Of a DNA stretch of 64,000 bases, positions 28,245-38,929 are shown piece by piece; the stretch's first letter is position 1; each line of letters opens with the position of its first letter. This DNA is from Leptospira sp. (GTDB lineage Bacteria; Spirochaetota; Leptospiria; Leptospirales; Leptospiraceae), in assembly GCA_016742255.1 (NCBI GenBank), contig JACVCB010000006.1, forward strand, positions 1-64,000, in the 5' to 3' direction. The notes under the pieces were generated by a model, which made no database searches, was not told the origin of the DNA, and saw only the letters and a program-made list of their open reading frames with translations. The position numbers were made by a program, and so were the translations under genes.

Positions 28245-29534
28245 TTATTGGATCACAAGGCCATCGTCACCGATGGAAACTCCAAAACTCGCTGCGGTTC
28301 TTTGCATTGACTTTGCGATTTCTTGAACAGCAGGTTGGATTTGATAACGAAAGAGTTGGTAATCTGCATTTTCAGTAGCAGAACCCGATACATTGACGGT
28401 TGCGATCATTCGATCAAATCGACTAGAAATGAGACTGCCACTACAGGTTTGATTTAGGGAAGTATCTTCAGCAAATTCATTCAAACAGAATTGTTCTGCA
28501 GTCGTGATCCTTTCTTTGATATAATTTGTTTCTTTGCCTAATAGATTTTTCAGTCCATACCCGGTGATGGTTTTCGAACCAGTGTAGGTTCCGTTAAAGA
28601 TATTCTCTAAACCTTTGGCATCATAATAAAAGTCTGATTTTGTATTGTCGGAAAAACAAGAATGTTCTTCTTCCTGGTCTCCACCAAAAACACCTGTCAT
28701 TCTTTCTCCTCCCCATTCACCACCTGCAAACTTGGCAATCCCTCTTAGGATATTTTCAAAAGAAGTGGAACTCGTTTTGAATTTTTGAACATAGGAACCT
28801 GAGATAGAAGGATCCCATGCATTTTTTATGAGCAGTAAATGTGATTCTAAAATTTCTGTAGCATACAATAAATAAGCAGAACGTTTGGCTTGTGCACTTC
28901 CAGATCCATTCGCAGTGGTAAAGTTAGTTTGGGTGATGCTTGTACCTGGTGTTGAGTTATTTGTCGCATCAACTCCCCATAAGATATATTCTATGGCATG
29001 CCAACCAACAGAGATATTTTTAGCAGTATCTCCATCGGGGCATGTTCCACTAGAACAATCACCTTGGTTTTTATCGATTAATCCTTGTTTCGTGACAGTA
29101 CCTGCTAACACAACTGTATCAATGTATCCTTCATCTAAAGGCCAGGAATTCATCAAAGGTTCGAGTTCCACACCTCCCGTAAGATTTGGGTTATCCACAG
29201 GTCCTTGGCTAAAACGGAAGATTTCTGCTTGTAAGTAACTCCTCCTTGCTTTTCTCCAAAGGGTTCTGATTTCGTTTAGTTCGGAAAGAGAAGGAGAGGC
29301 TTTTTGTGTAAAGGTGGTTACCTTTTCTCGCATCAAAACTACATCCGCATAAGCATCGCTATAGTTTTGGAAGGCAATTTGGGAATAGGTTTCTAAAAAG
29401 GCAGTTTGGTTTCCACCCGCACCAACAAGTGCTAAGGAAGCAAGTAGTGACGCTTCGTTGTTTTCTTGTTTGGTGCATCCCATAGTGGATATCCCAAGTG
29501 TTAGTACGATGGTTATAATTTGCTTCCCAAACAT
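28245..29534 (-). CDS. imelysin-family lipoprotein
   Basis: 429 residues with the lipobox 'STMGC' (Cys20). It carries the full family signature GxHxxE as 'GWHAIE' (177-182). Also typical are 'IRTLWRKARRSYLQAEIFRF', 'WPLDEGYID' and 'GGEWGGERM'. First gene of the operon with the di-haem protein, second imelysin, HTTM and TonB receptor. The leptospiral uveitis antigen LruB belongs to this family as I recall, but orthology is not shown here. A palindromic site 23 bp upstream may place it under a Fur-type repressor. Confidence 0.93.
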   Translation of the reverse strand: MFGKQIITIVLTLGISTMGCTKQENNEASLLASLALVGAGGNQTAFLETYSQIAFQNYSDAYADVVLMREKVTTFTQKASPSLSELNEIRTLWRKARRSYLQAEIFRFSQGPVDNPNLTGGVELEPLMNSWPLDEGYIDTVVLAGTVTKQGLIDKNQGDCSSGTCPDGDTAKNISVGWHAIEYILWGVDATNNSTPGTSITQTNFTTANGSGSAQAKRSAYLLYATEILESHLLLIKNAWDPSISGSYVQKFKTSSTSFENILRGIAKFAGGEWGGERMTGVFGGDQEEEHSCFSDNTKSDFYYDAKGLENIFNGTYTGSKTITGYGLKNLLGKETNYIKERITTAEQFCLNEFAEDTSLNQTCSGSLISSRFDRMIATVNVSGSATENADYQLFRYQIQPAVQEIAKSMQRTAASFGVSIGDDGLVIQ

Positions 29535-29556
29535 CGGCTGATAGTCTCCCTTTGCG

Positions 29557-29575
29557 AATGAGATTTAATCTCATT
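29557..29575. promoter_or_regulatory. candidate Fur-type operator
   Basis: Perfect palindrome AATGAGATT-T-AATCTCATT (9-1-9), the geometry of Fur boxes. It contains TGAGATT-T-AATCTCA, close to the 7-1-7 consensus TGATAAT-N-ATTATCA. It lies 23-41 bp upstream of the first imelysin gene, where it could block the promoter. The divergent hydrolase gene starts 196 bp away. Confidence 0.65.
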
Positions 29576-29771
29576 GTCAATTAAACAAGGTTCTGTAGAA
29601 GGCTTCTTGCCGTAAATGAAAATTTAGGACCAAATGTAGTGGGATTTGTTATGAACTTAGTTCAAAAAATTGCAATGGTTCGGAAATAAATTATTTGACG
29701 CTCGTTCAAAAAGACACCAAAATGTCTCAATTGTTCAAAATATGTTGAAAATGTTCTGATTGGGAGGAAAT

Positions 29772-31037
29772 ATGAAGACAAATAAAGCATTCAGTTTGGT
29801 GCTCGCTTTGTTTCTGGCAGGTTCATTATCTGCGCAAACACAAGGTGAAATGTTCCAAAGAGTTGGGGTCGTAGGAGATTCCTTAAGCCAAGGTTTTTTT
29901 GGTGTCACCGTAGAGAAAAAAACACAAGATTGGGCTTATCCCGTTCTTGTATCAAAACAAGCAGGAGCATCCGTATCTTATAATGTTTTGAAAGGACCTT
30001 TCGTTAACTTAGAAGATGTCCTTAAGTGGGATTGTGGGATTTTTTGTATTGCGGAAAGCATCATCGGTGGAAACAAATCCACTGTTTCCTTACCAACACA
30101 TGCAGGTATCACAGGTGCAGAGTATACAACTCTATTAAAAACATCAGGTAAATGTGAAGATATCACTGCCACAAAACAAGCAAAAGAATGGTATTGGGCA
30201 AAGTGGTATTGGTATACATATCGTTGGGTAACTGTTGCTGATTGTCAGGAACCAGACAAATTCCACAGATTTGGTTTACGTGATGCAGGAACGCAAGCGC
30301 AAGTGATGGAGAAAGTAAAACCAACTTTCTTATTTGGTTCTGCTGGAGCAAACCACGTACTTTGTACTGCACTTCATACATCTACTGATTGTTTAGACGA
30401 AGCTCGTTTCAAAAGAGACATTCGTGAATTTTTCAGAAGAATGGCTGCTATGGGAAGTTTAAAAGGTGGGGTTTTATTTACTGTTCCAAACGTAACAGCA
30501 ATTGCCTTTCTTGAACCTTACAAAGATCCAAGTGGCAGAGCAAATTACTCTGGACTCAAAGCATTTTTTAGAAACTCCGTATCAAATCCAAACCAAGTTT
30601 TGGATGCGAATGAAATCGGAACTATTTCCAACTTTTTAAATATGTTGAACAACGAAATCAAAGCTCAAGCTGCTACAATGCGTTTTGCAGTTGCTGACTT
30701 ACGTGTGATTTTTGATGACCTTAAAGAAAACGGAAGACCGATTCGTAGTGCTTCTGGTTGGTCACCAGGAAATGCTCGCGCAAATTGGCCACTTCCTAAC
30801 CAACCAGGTGTTTTTGGTTTAGATGGTGTCCACCCAAATATGTATGGTCACTCACTATTTGCTAATGAGTTGATCAAAGCAATTAACACACGTTATGGAT
30901 ATTCAATTCCACAAGTGAGTGAATACACTGCTTGGTATTACGATACTTTGAATCGAAATCCAGTTGATTTGAAAAAATTCTTAACAGAGAATATTTTCGG
31001 TCAGGCAATTTCTTGGGTAGTATCAATCTTTACATAA
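29772..31037 (+). CDS. exported SGNH/GDSL-type hydrolase
   Basis: 421 residues from the ATG after GGGAGGAAAT. Signal peptide ends near 'SLSAQ' (residue 21). Block I 'VVGDSLSQG' supplies the nucleophile Ser37. Block V '[17 protein letters not shown]' supplies the Asp-x-x-His pair. Block III reads 'GANHVL' where GxND is usual. Likely an exported esterase or lipase. A Trp/Tyr-rich insertion ('[13 protein letters not shown]', about residue 140) is striking and may be a lipid- or polymer-contacting surface. It is followed 10 bp later by a membrane-anchored helical protein. Confidence 0.82.
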   Translation: MKTNKAFSLVLALFLAGSLSAQTQGEMFQRVGVVGDSLSQGFFGVTVEKKTQDWAYPVLVSKQAGASVSYNVLKGPFVNLEDVLKWDCGIFCIAESIIGGNKSTVSLPTHAGITGAEYTTLLKTSGKCEDITATKQAKEWYWAKWYWYTYRWVTVADCQEPDKFHRFGLRDAGTQAQVMEKVKPTFLFGSAGANHVLCTALHTSTDCLDEARFKRDIREFFRRMAAMGSLKGGVLFTVPNVTAIAFLEPYKDPSGRANYSGLKAFFRNSVSNPNQVLDANEIGTISNFLNMLNNEIKAQAATMRFAVADLRVIFDDLKENGRPIRSASGWSPGNARANWPLPNQPGVFGLDGVHPNMYGHSLFANELIKAINTRYGYSIPQVSEYTAWYYDTLNRNPVDLKKFLTENIFGQAISWVVSIFT

Positions 31038-31047
31038 GGTATTAACG

Positions 31048-31725
31048 ATGAGTAAACGGTTTATAGGTATTCTTTCGGTTTGTAGTTTTTTCTTAGCTTT
31101 GTTTGTTTTTTCAATTTGGAAGTTCACTTCTGATAAAACAAAACAAGATACAGTTGTGTCAAATTCCGATTTTGGCAGTTCAGAAAAACACGCAAATTCG
31201 TTGTTTGATGATCCAGAATTTGCGGATGCTCCCAATCCTGAAGAATTGGAATTGGCACAAGCGGAAGTACTATGGCCGTTTGCTCTCGAAAAAAAACCGA
31301 ATCGTAAGGAAGAGATTAAGGAGGAGTGGAGAGATTTTGCGGCGAAATACCCAAATAATTTCTACATTCCCCGTGAAATTCGTGCTCCTCTTACAGAAAC
31401 ACAGGAGAAAGAACAACTCGATATGTTGGATTCTTTTACCGCTATGGATGCGAGTTTTTCAGCGAGCCAATCGAAGGAAAAATGGGCAGACAAACCTTCG
31501 AGTGAAGAGCCGAATGCGGGAGAACGTCCTACTCCCAAAGCGCAAAAAGCTTACTTTGATTTTAAAATCAATGAGTTAGAGTCACGTATCCAAATGGTTG
31601 AATATTGGCTCGAAAACAAAAAACCTGATAGTGATGTCAAAGGTTCTGCTGAGAAAGATTTACAAGTTTGGCGTAAAGAACTCGCGACGTTAAAAGAAGT
31701 AAGGAACCAAGTTCCTAATAGTTAA
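31048..31725 (+). CDS. membrane-anchored helical protein, hydrolase partner candidate
   Basis: 225 residues with one N-terminal membrane anchor (about 7-26). A charged, mostly helical periplasmic part follows, with a coiled coil at the end ('INELESRIQMVEYWLENK'). No known family was recognised. It is 10 bp after the SGNH hydrolase, with a strong terminator 25 bp after its stop, so the two form one transcript. The layout recalls lipase and steric-foldase pairs, but the foldase signature motif is not visible. Confidence 0.75.
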   Translation: MSKRFIGILSVCSFFLALFVFSIWKFTSDKTKQDTVVSNSDFGSSEKHANSLFDDPEFADAPNPEELELAQAEVLWPFALEKKPNRKEEIKEEWRDFAAKYPNNFYIPREIRAPLTETQEKEQLDMLDSFTAMDASFSASQSKEKWADKPSSEEPNAGERPTPKAQKAYFDFKINELESRIQMVEYWLENKKPDSDVKGSAEKDLQVWRKELATLKEVRNQVPNS

Positions 31726-31749
31726 ACTTTCAAACCATTCCAAAGAATA

Positions 31750-31781
31750 AAGCTTCCTAGTGTTAGGAAGCTTTTTGTTTT
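31750..31781 (+). terminator. intrinsic terminator
   Basis: Ten-base stem AAGCTTCCTA / TAGGAAGCTT with a four-base loop, followed by TTTGTTTT. Ends the hydrolase transcript. Confidence 0.9.
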
Positions 31782-31817
31782 ACAATCCTCACCGTAATTA
31801 ATACCATAGATACATCC

Positions 31818-33380
31818 ATGCAAATCCTAGATAAATCATTCATTTTCCTTTTCGTATGTGGCCTAAGCCTAAATTGTTTTGGTGGTCCAAACGAACCTGA
31901 AACTCAGGAGGTACTACCTGTGGAAGAAGAGATTCCGACTGAAATGCTCATCAAAACATTGGAATCTGGTTCCAATTTTGATAGAGGCCAAGCTGCGATC
32001 CAACTGGGAAGCCGTGGGATCACAAAAGCAATTCCAAGTCTTCGAAAGATGTTAAATGAAAAAGATCCTGGCTTAAGAGCAGGTGCAGCAATTGCACTTG
32101 GAGAATTAAAGGACAAGGTTTCTTCCTCTACCATTGCCAATTTGATGTGGTCTGATACAGAAAATCCGAAAGATGTTTATTTAGATGCATTAACGCGTAT
32201 GAAAGATCCTTCTGTAGTGAATCGAATTTATCCATTATTAGAAGATGATAATGCAACTCTACGATTACAAACTGTGGATGCATTGGTGCAGATTGGAAAT
32301 CGATCTGTAGGCTCCCAAATTTTGAACTTGGCTTTAAAAAACAAAAACAGAGAAAAAGACAAAACCTTTGCAATGGCACTCGGAAAATTAAATGTAAGTT
32401 CCGCTGAATCGTATTTAGTCAATCTAACAAAAATCCAAGATGAAACTCCAACACTCGCTGCATCCTATTTAGCTCTTGGTAGGATTAAAGCAAAAAATGC
32501 CAGTGAAATACTCATCAAAGCCCTTACTCTACCTTATGATAAGGGTAAAGAAAATGCTTCCATGGCACTGATTGAAATTGCAAATCCAACGGTTGTGCCT
32601 AAAGTATTTGCTGTTTTAAAATCTGATAATTTAGAATCAAAAATGTATGCAACTGATGTGTTGTGTGCAATTCCTTCTAAAGAAGCAGCAAAACTTGCCT
32701 TTGGAATTTTATCTTCTGATGAAACGAAAAACTGGGGTTATGCGGCAAAAATCATTGGTCGACAAAAGTACAAAGAAGGAAAAAATCGAATCGAAGAATT
32801 ACTCCTCAAACCATCAACTCCGGAACGAGATAATTTTGCAGAAGCACTTGGATGGATTGGAGATCCAAGTTCCATTCCTATCTTACGCAAAGTATTACTC
32901 TCCGGTGAAAAAGAAGGCCCTTATGGTTCTGCTTGGGCACTTGGTGTTATGGGAGCAAAAGAAGCAGTACCAGATCTCATCAAAGCATTAGACAAAGGAG
33001 ACGCCAAACTGATGGGATATGCATTGGAAGCACTCGGATCCATTGCAGACCCAAGTGCCTTACCAAAACTAAAGGAACTATTATCAGATCGTCCTAAAAT
33101 GGCTCCTCAAATCCTATCAACCGTTGCCCTAATTCCAACAGAAGAGGCAAGGTATCTTATCGAAGAAGCCACTCGTTCTAAGGATGCAGAAGTATACAGA
33201 CCTGCGATGGAAGAAATAGCCAAACGAAAAGACAAAAAATCAATTCCACTTCTGATTTCATTTGTAAACAGTGATAATGCTGAAAAACGCAAATTAAGTT
33301 ATTATGCACTAACAGCCATTACAGGTCAAAAATTTAGAACGGCTAGAGAATGGAATGTTTGGGCGAAGGCAAATCCATAG
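31818..33380 (+). CDS. HEAT-repeat lipoprotein
   Basis: 520 residues with signal peptide and lipobox 'LSLNC' (Cys20). From residue 50 onward it consists of roughly 13 HEAT/PBS-lyase-type repeats of about 31-36 residues, such as 'LRAGAAIALGELKD' and 'GPYGSAWALGVMGAKEAVPDLIKAL'. These would form a curved solenoid for protein binding. Likely anchored in the periplasm or on the surface. The partner is unknown. It appears to be transcribed alone. Confidence 0.88.
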   Translation: MQILDKSFIFLFVCGLSLNCFGGPNEPETQEVLPVEEEIPTEMLIKTLESGSNFDRGQAAIQLGSRGITKAIPSLRKMLNEKDPGLRAGAAIALGELKDKVSSSTIANLMWSDTENPKDVYLDALTRMKDPSVVNRIYPLLEDDNATLRLQTVDALVQIGNRSVGSQILNLALKNKNREKDKTFAMALGKLNVSSAESYLVNLTKIQDETPTLAASYLALGRIKAKNASEILIKALTLPYDKGKENASMALIEIANPTVVPKVFAVLKSDNLESKMYATDVLCAIPSKEAAKLAFGILSSDETKNWGYAAKIIGRQKYKEGKNRIEELLLKPSTPERDNFAEALGWIGDPSSIPILRKVLLSGEKEGPYGSAWALGVMGAKEAVPDLIKALDKGDAKLMGYALEALGSIADPSALPKLKELLSDRPKMAPQILSTVALIPTEEARYLIEEATRSKDAEVYRPAMEEIAKRKDKKSIPLLISFVNSDNAEKRKLSYYALTAITGQKFRTAREWNVWAKANP

Positions 33381-33411
33381 ACCAAGCTTAGATTGGAGTC
33401 CAAATTGTTTC

Positions 33412-33443
33412 GGGCCCTATATAAGGGCTCTTCCTTTGTTCTA
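33412..33443 (+). terminator. probable terminator
   Basis: Stem GGGCCCT / AGGGCTC (one G-T pair) with loop ATATA, followed by TTCCTTTGTT. The T-run is imperfect. It lies after the HEAT-repeat gene and before the convergent thiol-peroxidase-like gene. Confidence 0.5.
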
Positions 33444-33500
33444 TAAAAAAACGATACAAAACAAAGGACACTGGATTTCATTCAAAGATTCTTATTTCCC

Positions 33501-34028
33501 TTATGAATACAATCCTCTCTCCAATCGATTTAAAAATTGTTTGATATTTGGTACACCGTATTGTTGCTTAGGGATATAAGATCCTATAATTCTTCCATCT
33601 TTGAGTGCAAAAAGTGCATGTGCCAATCGATGTGAGTTTTTGACTCCCACTCCCAACATTTGTTTAAAGTTATGTATTTCTTTTTGACTACAGTTTTGAA
33701 GCGAATACCCGCGTGCTTTCAACTGTGGATGTAACTTTTTGATCTCTGCCCAAGACTCTTTTCCACATGATGCAAGATGGAAAATTTTTGCAGGGATATT
33801 GCGTTTGTTAATTTCAACTTCTAAATCTAAAACTTGTGCAGAACAGGCAAAGGATTTTACATTGGGTAATGTAGAAAGAAATATGATGCCTTTACTTTTT
33901 TGCAGATTCGGAAATTTAGTTTTTGTATTGAGTGCTGGAGTAAATCGATATTTTCCTTCAATCGGATTTCCCAACCTTGGTCTCTTGCCAGTGAGTTCCA
34001 CTGGCAATTCTCCTAAATAAACTTTCAT
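33501..34028 (-). CDS. thiol-peroxidase-like (Tpx/peroxiredoxin fold) protein
   Basis: 175 residues with a thioredoxin-like layout close to Tpx. '[23 protein letters not shown]' (residues 48-70) matches the Tpx active-site region, with Cys62 as probable peroxidatic residue in an S-x-x-C instead of T-x-x-C. '[19 protein letters not shown]' matches the later strand pair. Cys88 and Cys113 are candidates for the resolving residue, but neither sits in the usual Tpx context. Its ATG overlaps the stop of the CobW-type GTPase. Co-expression under zinc limitation is likely (inference). Peroxidase activity is uncertain. Confidence 0.7.
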   Translation of the reverse strand: MKVYLGELPVELTGKRPRLGNPIEGKYRFTPALNTKTKFPNLQKSKGIIFLSTLPNVKSFACSAQVLDLEVEINKRNIPAKIFHLASCGKESWAEIKKLHPQLKARGYSLQNCSQKEIHNFKQMLGVGVKNSHRLAHALFALKDGRIIGSYIPKQQYGVPNIKQFLNRLERGLYS

Positions 34029-35251
34029 TTTGAAATTACCTCGGTTTCAGGTTCACCAATCATTTCATCCCAATTGGGAAACGGATCTTCTAAGTTAGCC
34101 CAAATCTCTGGTCCTTGTTTGTATTCTTCATCGGTTAACAAACATTTATCGAGAGATGACCTTATTTTTTTCTCATTCATGTCCCTACCGATAAGGACAA
34201 TTTCTTGTCGTCTGTCACCCCAAGGTTCTAACCAATGGTGTTTTATATTTTCAATGACATCCGGCTCGTCTGGAATGTCCTCTTCTCTTATACTTGCCCA
34301 CCAAAAACCTTCTGGTTTGTATGATGAAAGATTTCCAGCTTGGGAATACAACACAACCCAATCCATTTTAGTAGCAAGCCAGACAAATCCTTTTGCTCTC
34401 ACGAGTCCGTCTTTTTCAGAATCCAACCAATCATAAAAACGTTTTGGATGCATGGGTTTTCGATTTACATACACAAAACTTTTAATTCCGTATTCTTCAG
34501 TTTCAGGAACATGTTCCCCCCTTAATTCTTTTAACCACAATGGAAATTGACTCGCTTTTTCAAAATCGAACTTGCCCGTATTAAATACTTTATTAAGTGG
34601 AATTTTTCCAAAATCTGTGGTAATGATTTCAGCTTCAGCATTGAGTGAACGTAAAATTGTGAGAAGTTTGTTTTTGTTTGATTCTGATAAAAGACTAATT
34701 TTGTTTACTACTAGCAGATTCGAAAATTCAACTTGGTCTACTAATAAATCTACTAAATCTCGATCATCTTCCTCTCCTGCACCTAATTCTCGTTCTTTTA
34801 AGGAATCTAAACTTTCAAAATCCTTTAAAAAATTGACTGCATCAACTACTGTAATCATGGAATCGAGTTGAACGAGATTTGATAAGCTAACACCCGCTTC
34901 GTCTTCAAAAGTAAATGTTTCAGCAATAGGTAATGGTTCTGATACTCCAGTTGATTCGATTAGAATGTAATCAAATCGATTCTCCTTTGCAAGTCTAGTT
35001 ACCTCAATGAGAAGATCCTCTCGTAACGTACAACAAATACAACCATTGGACATTTCGACAAGAGATTCGTTTGTTCGACTGAGTGAAGCACCATTCGCAA
35101 CTAACTTGGCATCAATGTTCACTTCACTCATGTCATTGACAATGACAGCGACACGCATACCTTCTCTGTTCGAAAGAACATGGTTGAGAAGGGTGGTTTT
35201 GCCTGCTCCTAAAAATCCTGATAAAACAGTTACGGGTATTTTTTTGTCCAA
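34025..35251 (-). CDS. COG0523/CobW-family GTPase, probable zinc metallochaperone
   Basis: 408 residues from a TTG start placed eight bases after AAGGAGGG. The G1 loop is 'GFLGAGKTT' (12-20), the metal site is '[10 protein letters not shown]' with CxCC at 71-74, then '[10 protein letters not shown]' and 'NKISL'. A C-terminal CobW domain includes '[19 protein letters not shown]'. Family members such as ZigA, YeiR and ZNG1 deliver zinc to client enzymes. The upstream palindrome shared with the znu cluster supports a zinc role rather than cobalamin. A TTG at 35272 would extend it by seven residues. Confidence 0.92.
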   Translation of the reverse strand: MDKKIPVTVLSGFLGAGKTTLLNHVLSNREGMRVAVIVNDMSEVNIDAKLVANGASLSRTNESLVEMSNGCICCTLREDLLIEVTRLAKENRFDYILIESTGVSEPLPIAETFTFEDEAGVSLSNLVQLDSMITVVDAVNFLKDFESLDSLKERELGAGEEDDRDLVDLLVDQVEFSNLLVVNKISLLSESNKNKLLTILRSLNAEAEIITTDFGKIPLNKVFNTGKFDFEKASQFPLWLKELRGEHVPETEEYGIKSFVYVNRKPMHPKRFYDWLDSEKDGLVRAKGFVWLATKMDWVVLYSQAGNLSSYKPEGFWWASIREEDIPDEPDVIENIKHHWLEPWGDRRQEIVLIGRDMNEKKIRSSLDKCLLTDEEYKQGPEIWANLEDPFPNWDEMIGEPETEVISK

Positions 35252-35266
35252 GTGGAGACCCTCCTT

Positions 35267-35283
35267 ATGCAATTAAGTTGCAT
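35267..35283. promoter_or_regulatory. second palindrome before the CobW-type gene
   Basis: ATGCAA-TTAAG-TTGCAT lies directly upstream of the ribosome site. Its half-site resembles the TGCAAC-N3-GTTGCA site 35 bp further up, but with a five-base spacer. It may be an additional weak operator or part of the leader RNA. Confidence 0.4.
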
Positions 35284-35317
35284 TTGAAAAGTGGGAGGTT
35301 TTTTTGTCAAATAAAAA

Positions 35318-35332
35318 TGCAACACAGTTGCA
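35318..35332. promoter_or_regulatory. candidate Zur operator (CobW-type unit)
   Basis: Perfect palindrome TGCAAC-ACA-GTTGCA, 67 bp upstream of the GTPase start. The same core occurs before the zinc-uptake cluster at 39940-39962. Two identical cores before two zinc-type operons point to one regulator, most simply a Zur-type Fur-family repressor. Confidence 0.7.
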
Positions 35333-35509
35333 AGAATGTTTCTGGACTTGGTATTCCGTTTTGCTTTTTTTTGGATCGAAATAGAAACAATTCTGGTAAC
35401 TTTTTTTGATTCGTTTGATTGATTGGTCCGCGATGAACCTTAGTGGGTTCCTGCGAGAAGTATTTCCTTGCAATCTATATGGGAAACACCATGATAACCT
35501 CCGTATCTT

Positions 35510-37042
35510 ATGGACGAATATAAATTACAATCAGCCAAAACCATCAATACCATACGGTTTATTTTATTTGGAATTTATGTATTGGGTATTTTGGGAAGTT
35601 TAGGTTCACTTCGGACTGACCAATTGGTTGTGATGGTCATTGCAACTGTCTTTTATGGAATTTTTGCATTTACTCAATTGTATTTATTTCGACGACATCT
35701 TAATCCTTATCCTTTTTTGTTTGTGATAGGTGATGCAATTCTTGTAGGCATATCCACTTGGGGCCAATCACTCATCACTTTGGATTTATCAGCAGCTGCT
35801 CTTAAACTTGGAGTGAATTACACAATTTGTTTTTTTGTGATCTTGTATTCAGGTTTTTTATTTTCTTCCAAACAAACCATCATCGTAGGTGTACTTCTTA
35901 TTTGTATCCACATTGGTTCATTGTTATTTTCATACCAGATGGGAGTTAGTTTTGTCGATAGAAACGATGTCCATCATTTGCCTCATTCCTTGTCTTTACC
36001 TATTGAAATTGTGAAAATTGTTTTTTTAATCTTAGCAACTTACTTTATGAGTAAGATGGTGGGACTACTCATTTCCATTCGCGAAGAAGCAATGGTTGGT
36101 AAAAAAGATGCAGATGCCCATGCGAAAATTGTATCAGAACAAAAAGAAGCAATGGTTGAAACAGGTGAAAACTTAAACCAATCTGTTGCTGCTTTAAAAG
36201 TTTTTACTGATGATTTGAATGGTCTTGTTCAAAACCAAGCTGCATCCATTGAAGAAATATCAGCATCCCTCACCGAAATTGCCCAATCAACAGAAAATTC
36301 ATTTTCATTTGTGAAAGACCAATACCAAAGGATTGAATCGTTAAATGAAGAAAGTAAAACTTTAGAAGGAATTGTCACTTCAGTTCGTTCTGAAATTGAA
36401 TTGATTTCTGGGCTAATCAAAGAGTCTTCCAAATTCAGTAATCTAGTCACACTCTCCATGGAAAATTTAAACAATGTACTCTCCGAAGTCAGTGATAGTT
36501 TTCAAAAAGTGGAAGATGTCAACCAAATCATGAAAGAGATTGCAGATCAGACCAACTTGCTTGCGTTAAATGCTTCGATTGAAGCTGCAAGGGCTGGAGA
36601 ACATGGAAGGGGATTTGCTGTTGTCGCACAAGAAGTAGCCAAACTAGCAGATAATTCTGCAACCAATGCGAGTATCATTTCCAAAACCATTTTGAAATCA
36701 AAATCAGATTTAATGAAAGGGAATTTATCTGCGAAAGAAGCAAATTCTCTTGCCAATAACCAAGAAAGAGAGATGTTAAATATCCAATCTAAGGTTATAA
36801 GTTTTAATACAAAAATCATCGAATTACAAAAATTAAATGCAAGGGTAGTGGATTCTCAAAAAGAATTAAAAGATATTTCCTCACAACTAGAAACCATTGC
36901 CAAAGAACAATCCATTGGTAACCAGGAAGTGATGCGTGCTGCCCAAAACATTGAAGATGCAGTCCAAGTAGTGGCTGAAAATACTAGGGTGCTTGCAGAA
37001 CACATCGAAGACATCCAAGTCCTTGCCAATCGCATCAAATGA
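35510..37042 (+). CDS. methyl-accepting chemotaxis protein, membrane type
   Basis: 510 residues. About six membrane segments fill residues 15-190, with short loops only. A long coiled coil follows, with the CheA/CheW-binding tip '[20 protein letters not shown]' near residue 345 and flanking methylation helices. No HAMP domain is evident. The arrangement is the same as that of the receptor at 2949-4502, and the two may be paralogues. ATG start at 35510. The signal sensed is unknown. Confidence 0.93.
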   Translation: MDEYKLQSAKTINTIRFILFGIYVLGILGSLGSLRTDQLVVMVIATVFYGIFAFTQLYLFRRHLNPYPFLFVIGDAILVGISTWGQSLITLDLSAAALKLGVNYTICFFVILYSGFLFSSKQTIIVGVLLICIHIGSLLFSYQMGVSFVDRNDVHHLPHSLSLPIEIVKIVFLILATYFMSKMVGLLISIREEAMVGKKDADAHAKIVSEQKEAMVETGENLNQSVAALKVFTDDLNGLVQNQAASIEEISASLTEIAQSTENSFSFVKDQYQRIESLNEESKTLEGIVTSVRSEIELISGLIKESSKFSNLVTLSMENLNNVLSEVSDSFQKVEDVNQIMKEIADQTNLLALNASIEAARAGEHGRGFAVVAQEVAKLADNSATNASIISKTILKSKSDLMKGNLSAKEANSLANNQEREMLNIQSKVISFNTKIIELQKLNARVVDSQKELKDISSQLETIAKEQSIGNQEVMRAAQNIEDAVQVVAENTRVLAEHIEDIQVLANRIK

Positions 37043-37171
37043 TCCTTGTTTAACACCATTAACTTAACGGATTGGACATTCGTTCAGGAATCCACCAGGG
37101 AAAATTATTTGTAATTCTTTTCACGATATTGAAACGTGAGTGAAAGTCCTTGTTAGGAGCCAATAAATTGT

Positions 37172-38929
37172 ATGATATCTAATAACTATTTTAATGATAA
37201 TGATGACCTAATTGATCATTTTGATTCTCTCACACCTTGGAATGCGGTCATCGACCAATACGAACAAGGGTTCGAAGATTTTGCAGAATTCCAAAAATCA
37301 GGAAAAGAGGAACTCACCTTTGCTCCTGGTAATTACGAAGATGCGATTGAATTTTACAGATCCACACTCGAAGCAGGTGGGGACATTGCTGGAAATGACA
37401 TCTCACAAGTTGCCAAACAAATGGATGAAGAGGGACTCAAATACAAAGACGGCCAAGTTGGTTTCCCAAAACCAATGTTAGACGTGGTAGAAAAAATTAA
37501 ATCTGCTGGTTTATTGCCGTATGGAATCCATAGACACTACGGTGGACTTGGATTACCTTCTGTCGTTCAATCCATGTTATCTGAGTGTGTATCACGTGGT
37601 GACGGATCCCTTGCGATCACTCTTGGTTGTATGAACCTTGCAGAAACTGTGGAACGTTTTGGAACAGAAGAGATGATTCATGAGTATGTTCCAAAAATGG
37701 CATCTGGTGAACTTTGTGGTGCGATGGCACTTACAGAACCTAACTATGGTTCTGACCTCCCAAATTTACAAACAAAAGCAGTTAAGGGTGAGGATGGTGT
37801 TTGGAGAATCACTGGAACCAAACGATTTATCACCCATGCATGTGGATTTGGGAATGCCCCTTCCATCATTTTAACTTTAGCACGAACAGGTACCACAACC
37901 AGTGGAGCAAGAGGACTTTCCTTTTTCTTAGTTCATTCAAAGGATGTGTTTGTTGCATCCATTGAAAAGAAAATGGGGCTTCATTGTTCACCAACTTGTG
38001 AAGTTGTTTTTGAAAATGCTCCAGGTATCCTTATCGGTGAAGAAGGAAAAGGACTCGTTAAATATTCAATGGCAATGATGAACCAAGCAAGGTTAAACAT
38101 TGCGGCCCAAGCTATGGGAATTGCAACTGCTGCTTATTTTGAAGGAAAAAAATATGCAGAAGAACGTGTCCAATTTGGAAAAACCATCAGCAACATCACT
38201 GCTGTGAAAAAAATGTTAGAAAGAATGGAACGTGAAGTTGCTGCAATGCGTTGTATTTTATACGAAGCTAGTTTTGCAGTCGACCAATACCGTTGGAAAG
38301 AAGAACGAGGAAAAATGAAAGGCCTTACCGAAAAGGACATCAAAAAAGATGAAACCTTTAAAAAATGGGAAAAACTAGCCTCACTCTTCACACCACTTTC
38401 CAAATACTACATCACGGAAATGGCAAACGTAGTTGCTTATGATGCTCTACAAATCCATGGCGGTTCTGGTTATACAGAAGACTATGACGTGGCAAGGTTG
38501 TATCGAGATGTTCGGATCACAAACATTTACGAAGGAACGACACAACTCCAAACAGTAGCTTGTATCGGAGGTATCGTTTCTGGTATGACAGAAACTGGAA
38601 TTTACCGTGAATACTTAAAATCAGAAATGTCTGGTTTTGTTTCTTCTACTGAATTAAACGAACTCTTCAAACAATTTGAAACTGTTGTGGCAGAATATGC
38701 TGAAATAGATTCAACACCTCTTCGTGAGGAGTTAGCATTTGAAGTGGTAGAATCTGCAGCAAGATTCCATAACAGTTTGTTACTCGAAAGAAGTATTGGA
38801 AGATCTAAAGTAGAAAGACGAAATCATAGAAAAACACTCACTGAAAGTTATATTTTAGACAGTGCAGCAATCTTGGCGTCTAACCTAACTAAAATTCGTG
38901 GAAAGAAAAAAACACCAGTCACTGCATAA
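37172..38929 (+). CDS. acyl-CoA dehydrogenase
   Basis: 585 residues, a long-form FadE-like enzyme catalysing the first step of beta-oxidation. Domain signs are '[17 protein letters not shown]' (FAD and substrate binding), '[10 protein letters not shown]', 'YEERVQFGK'-like '[12 protein letters not shown]', '[20 protein letters not shown]', and the catalytic Glu in 'IYEGTTQLQ'. An extra N-terminal segment (about 80 residues) and a C-terminal helical extension match the long acyl-CoA dehydrogenases. An ATG start is used. It is followed by a hairpin with a T-run at 39021. Confidence 0.95.
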   Translation: MISNNYFNDNDDLIDHFDSLTPWNAVIDQYEQGFEDFAEFQKSGKEELTFAPGNYEDAIEFYRSTLEAGGDIAGNDISQVAKQMDEEGLKYKDGQVGFPKPMLDVVEKIKSAGLLPYGIHRHYGGLGLPSVVQSMLSECVSRGDGSLAITLGCMNLAETVERFGTEEMIHEYVPKMASGELCGAMALTEPNYGSDLPNLQTKAVKGEDGVWRITGTKRFITHACGFGNAPSIILTLARTGTTTSGARGLSFFLVHSKDVFVASIEKKMGLHCSPTCEVVFENAPGILIGEEGKGLVKYSMAMMNQARLNIAAQAMGIATAAYFEGKKYAEERVQFGKTISNITAVKKMLERMEREVAAMRCILYEASFAVDQYRWKEERGKMKGLTEKDIKKDETFKKWEKLASLFTPLSKYYITEMANVVAYDALQIHGGSGYTEDYDVARLYRDVRITNIYEGTTQLQTVACIGGIVSGMTETGIYREYLKSEMSGFVSSTELNELFKQFETVVAEYAEIDSTPLREELAFEVVESAARFHNSLLLERSIGRSKVERRNHRKTLTESYILDSAAILASNLTKIRGKKKTPVTA

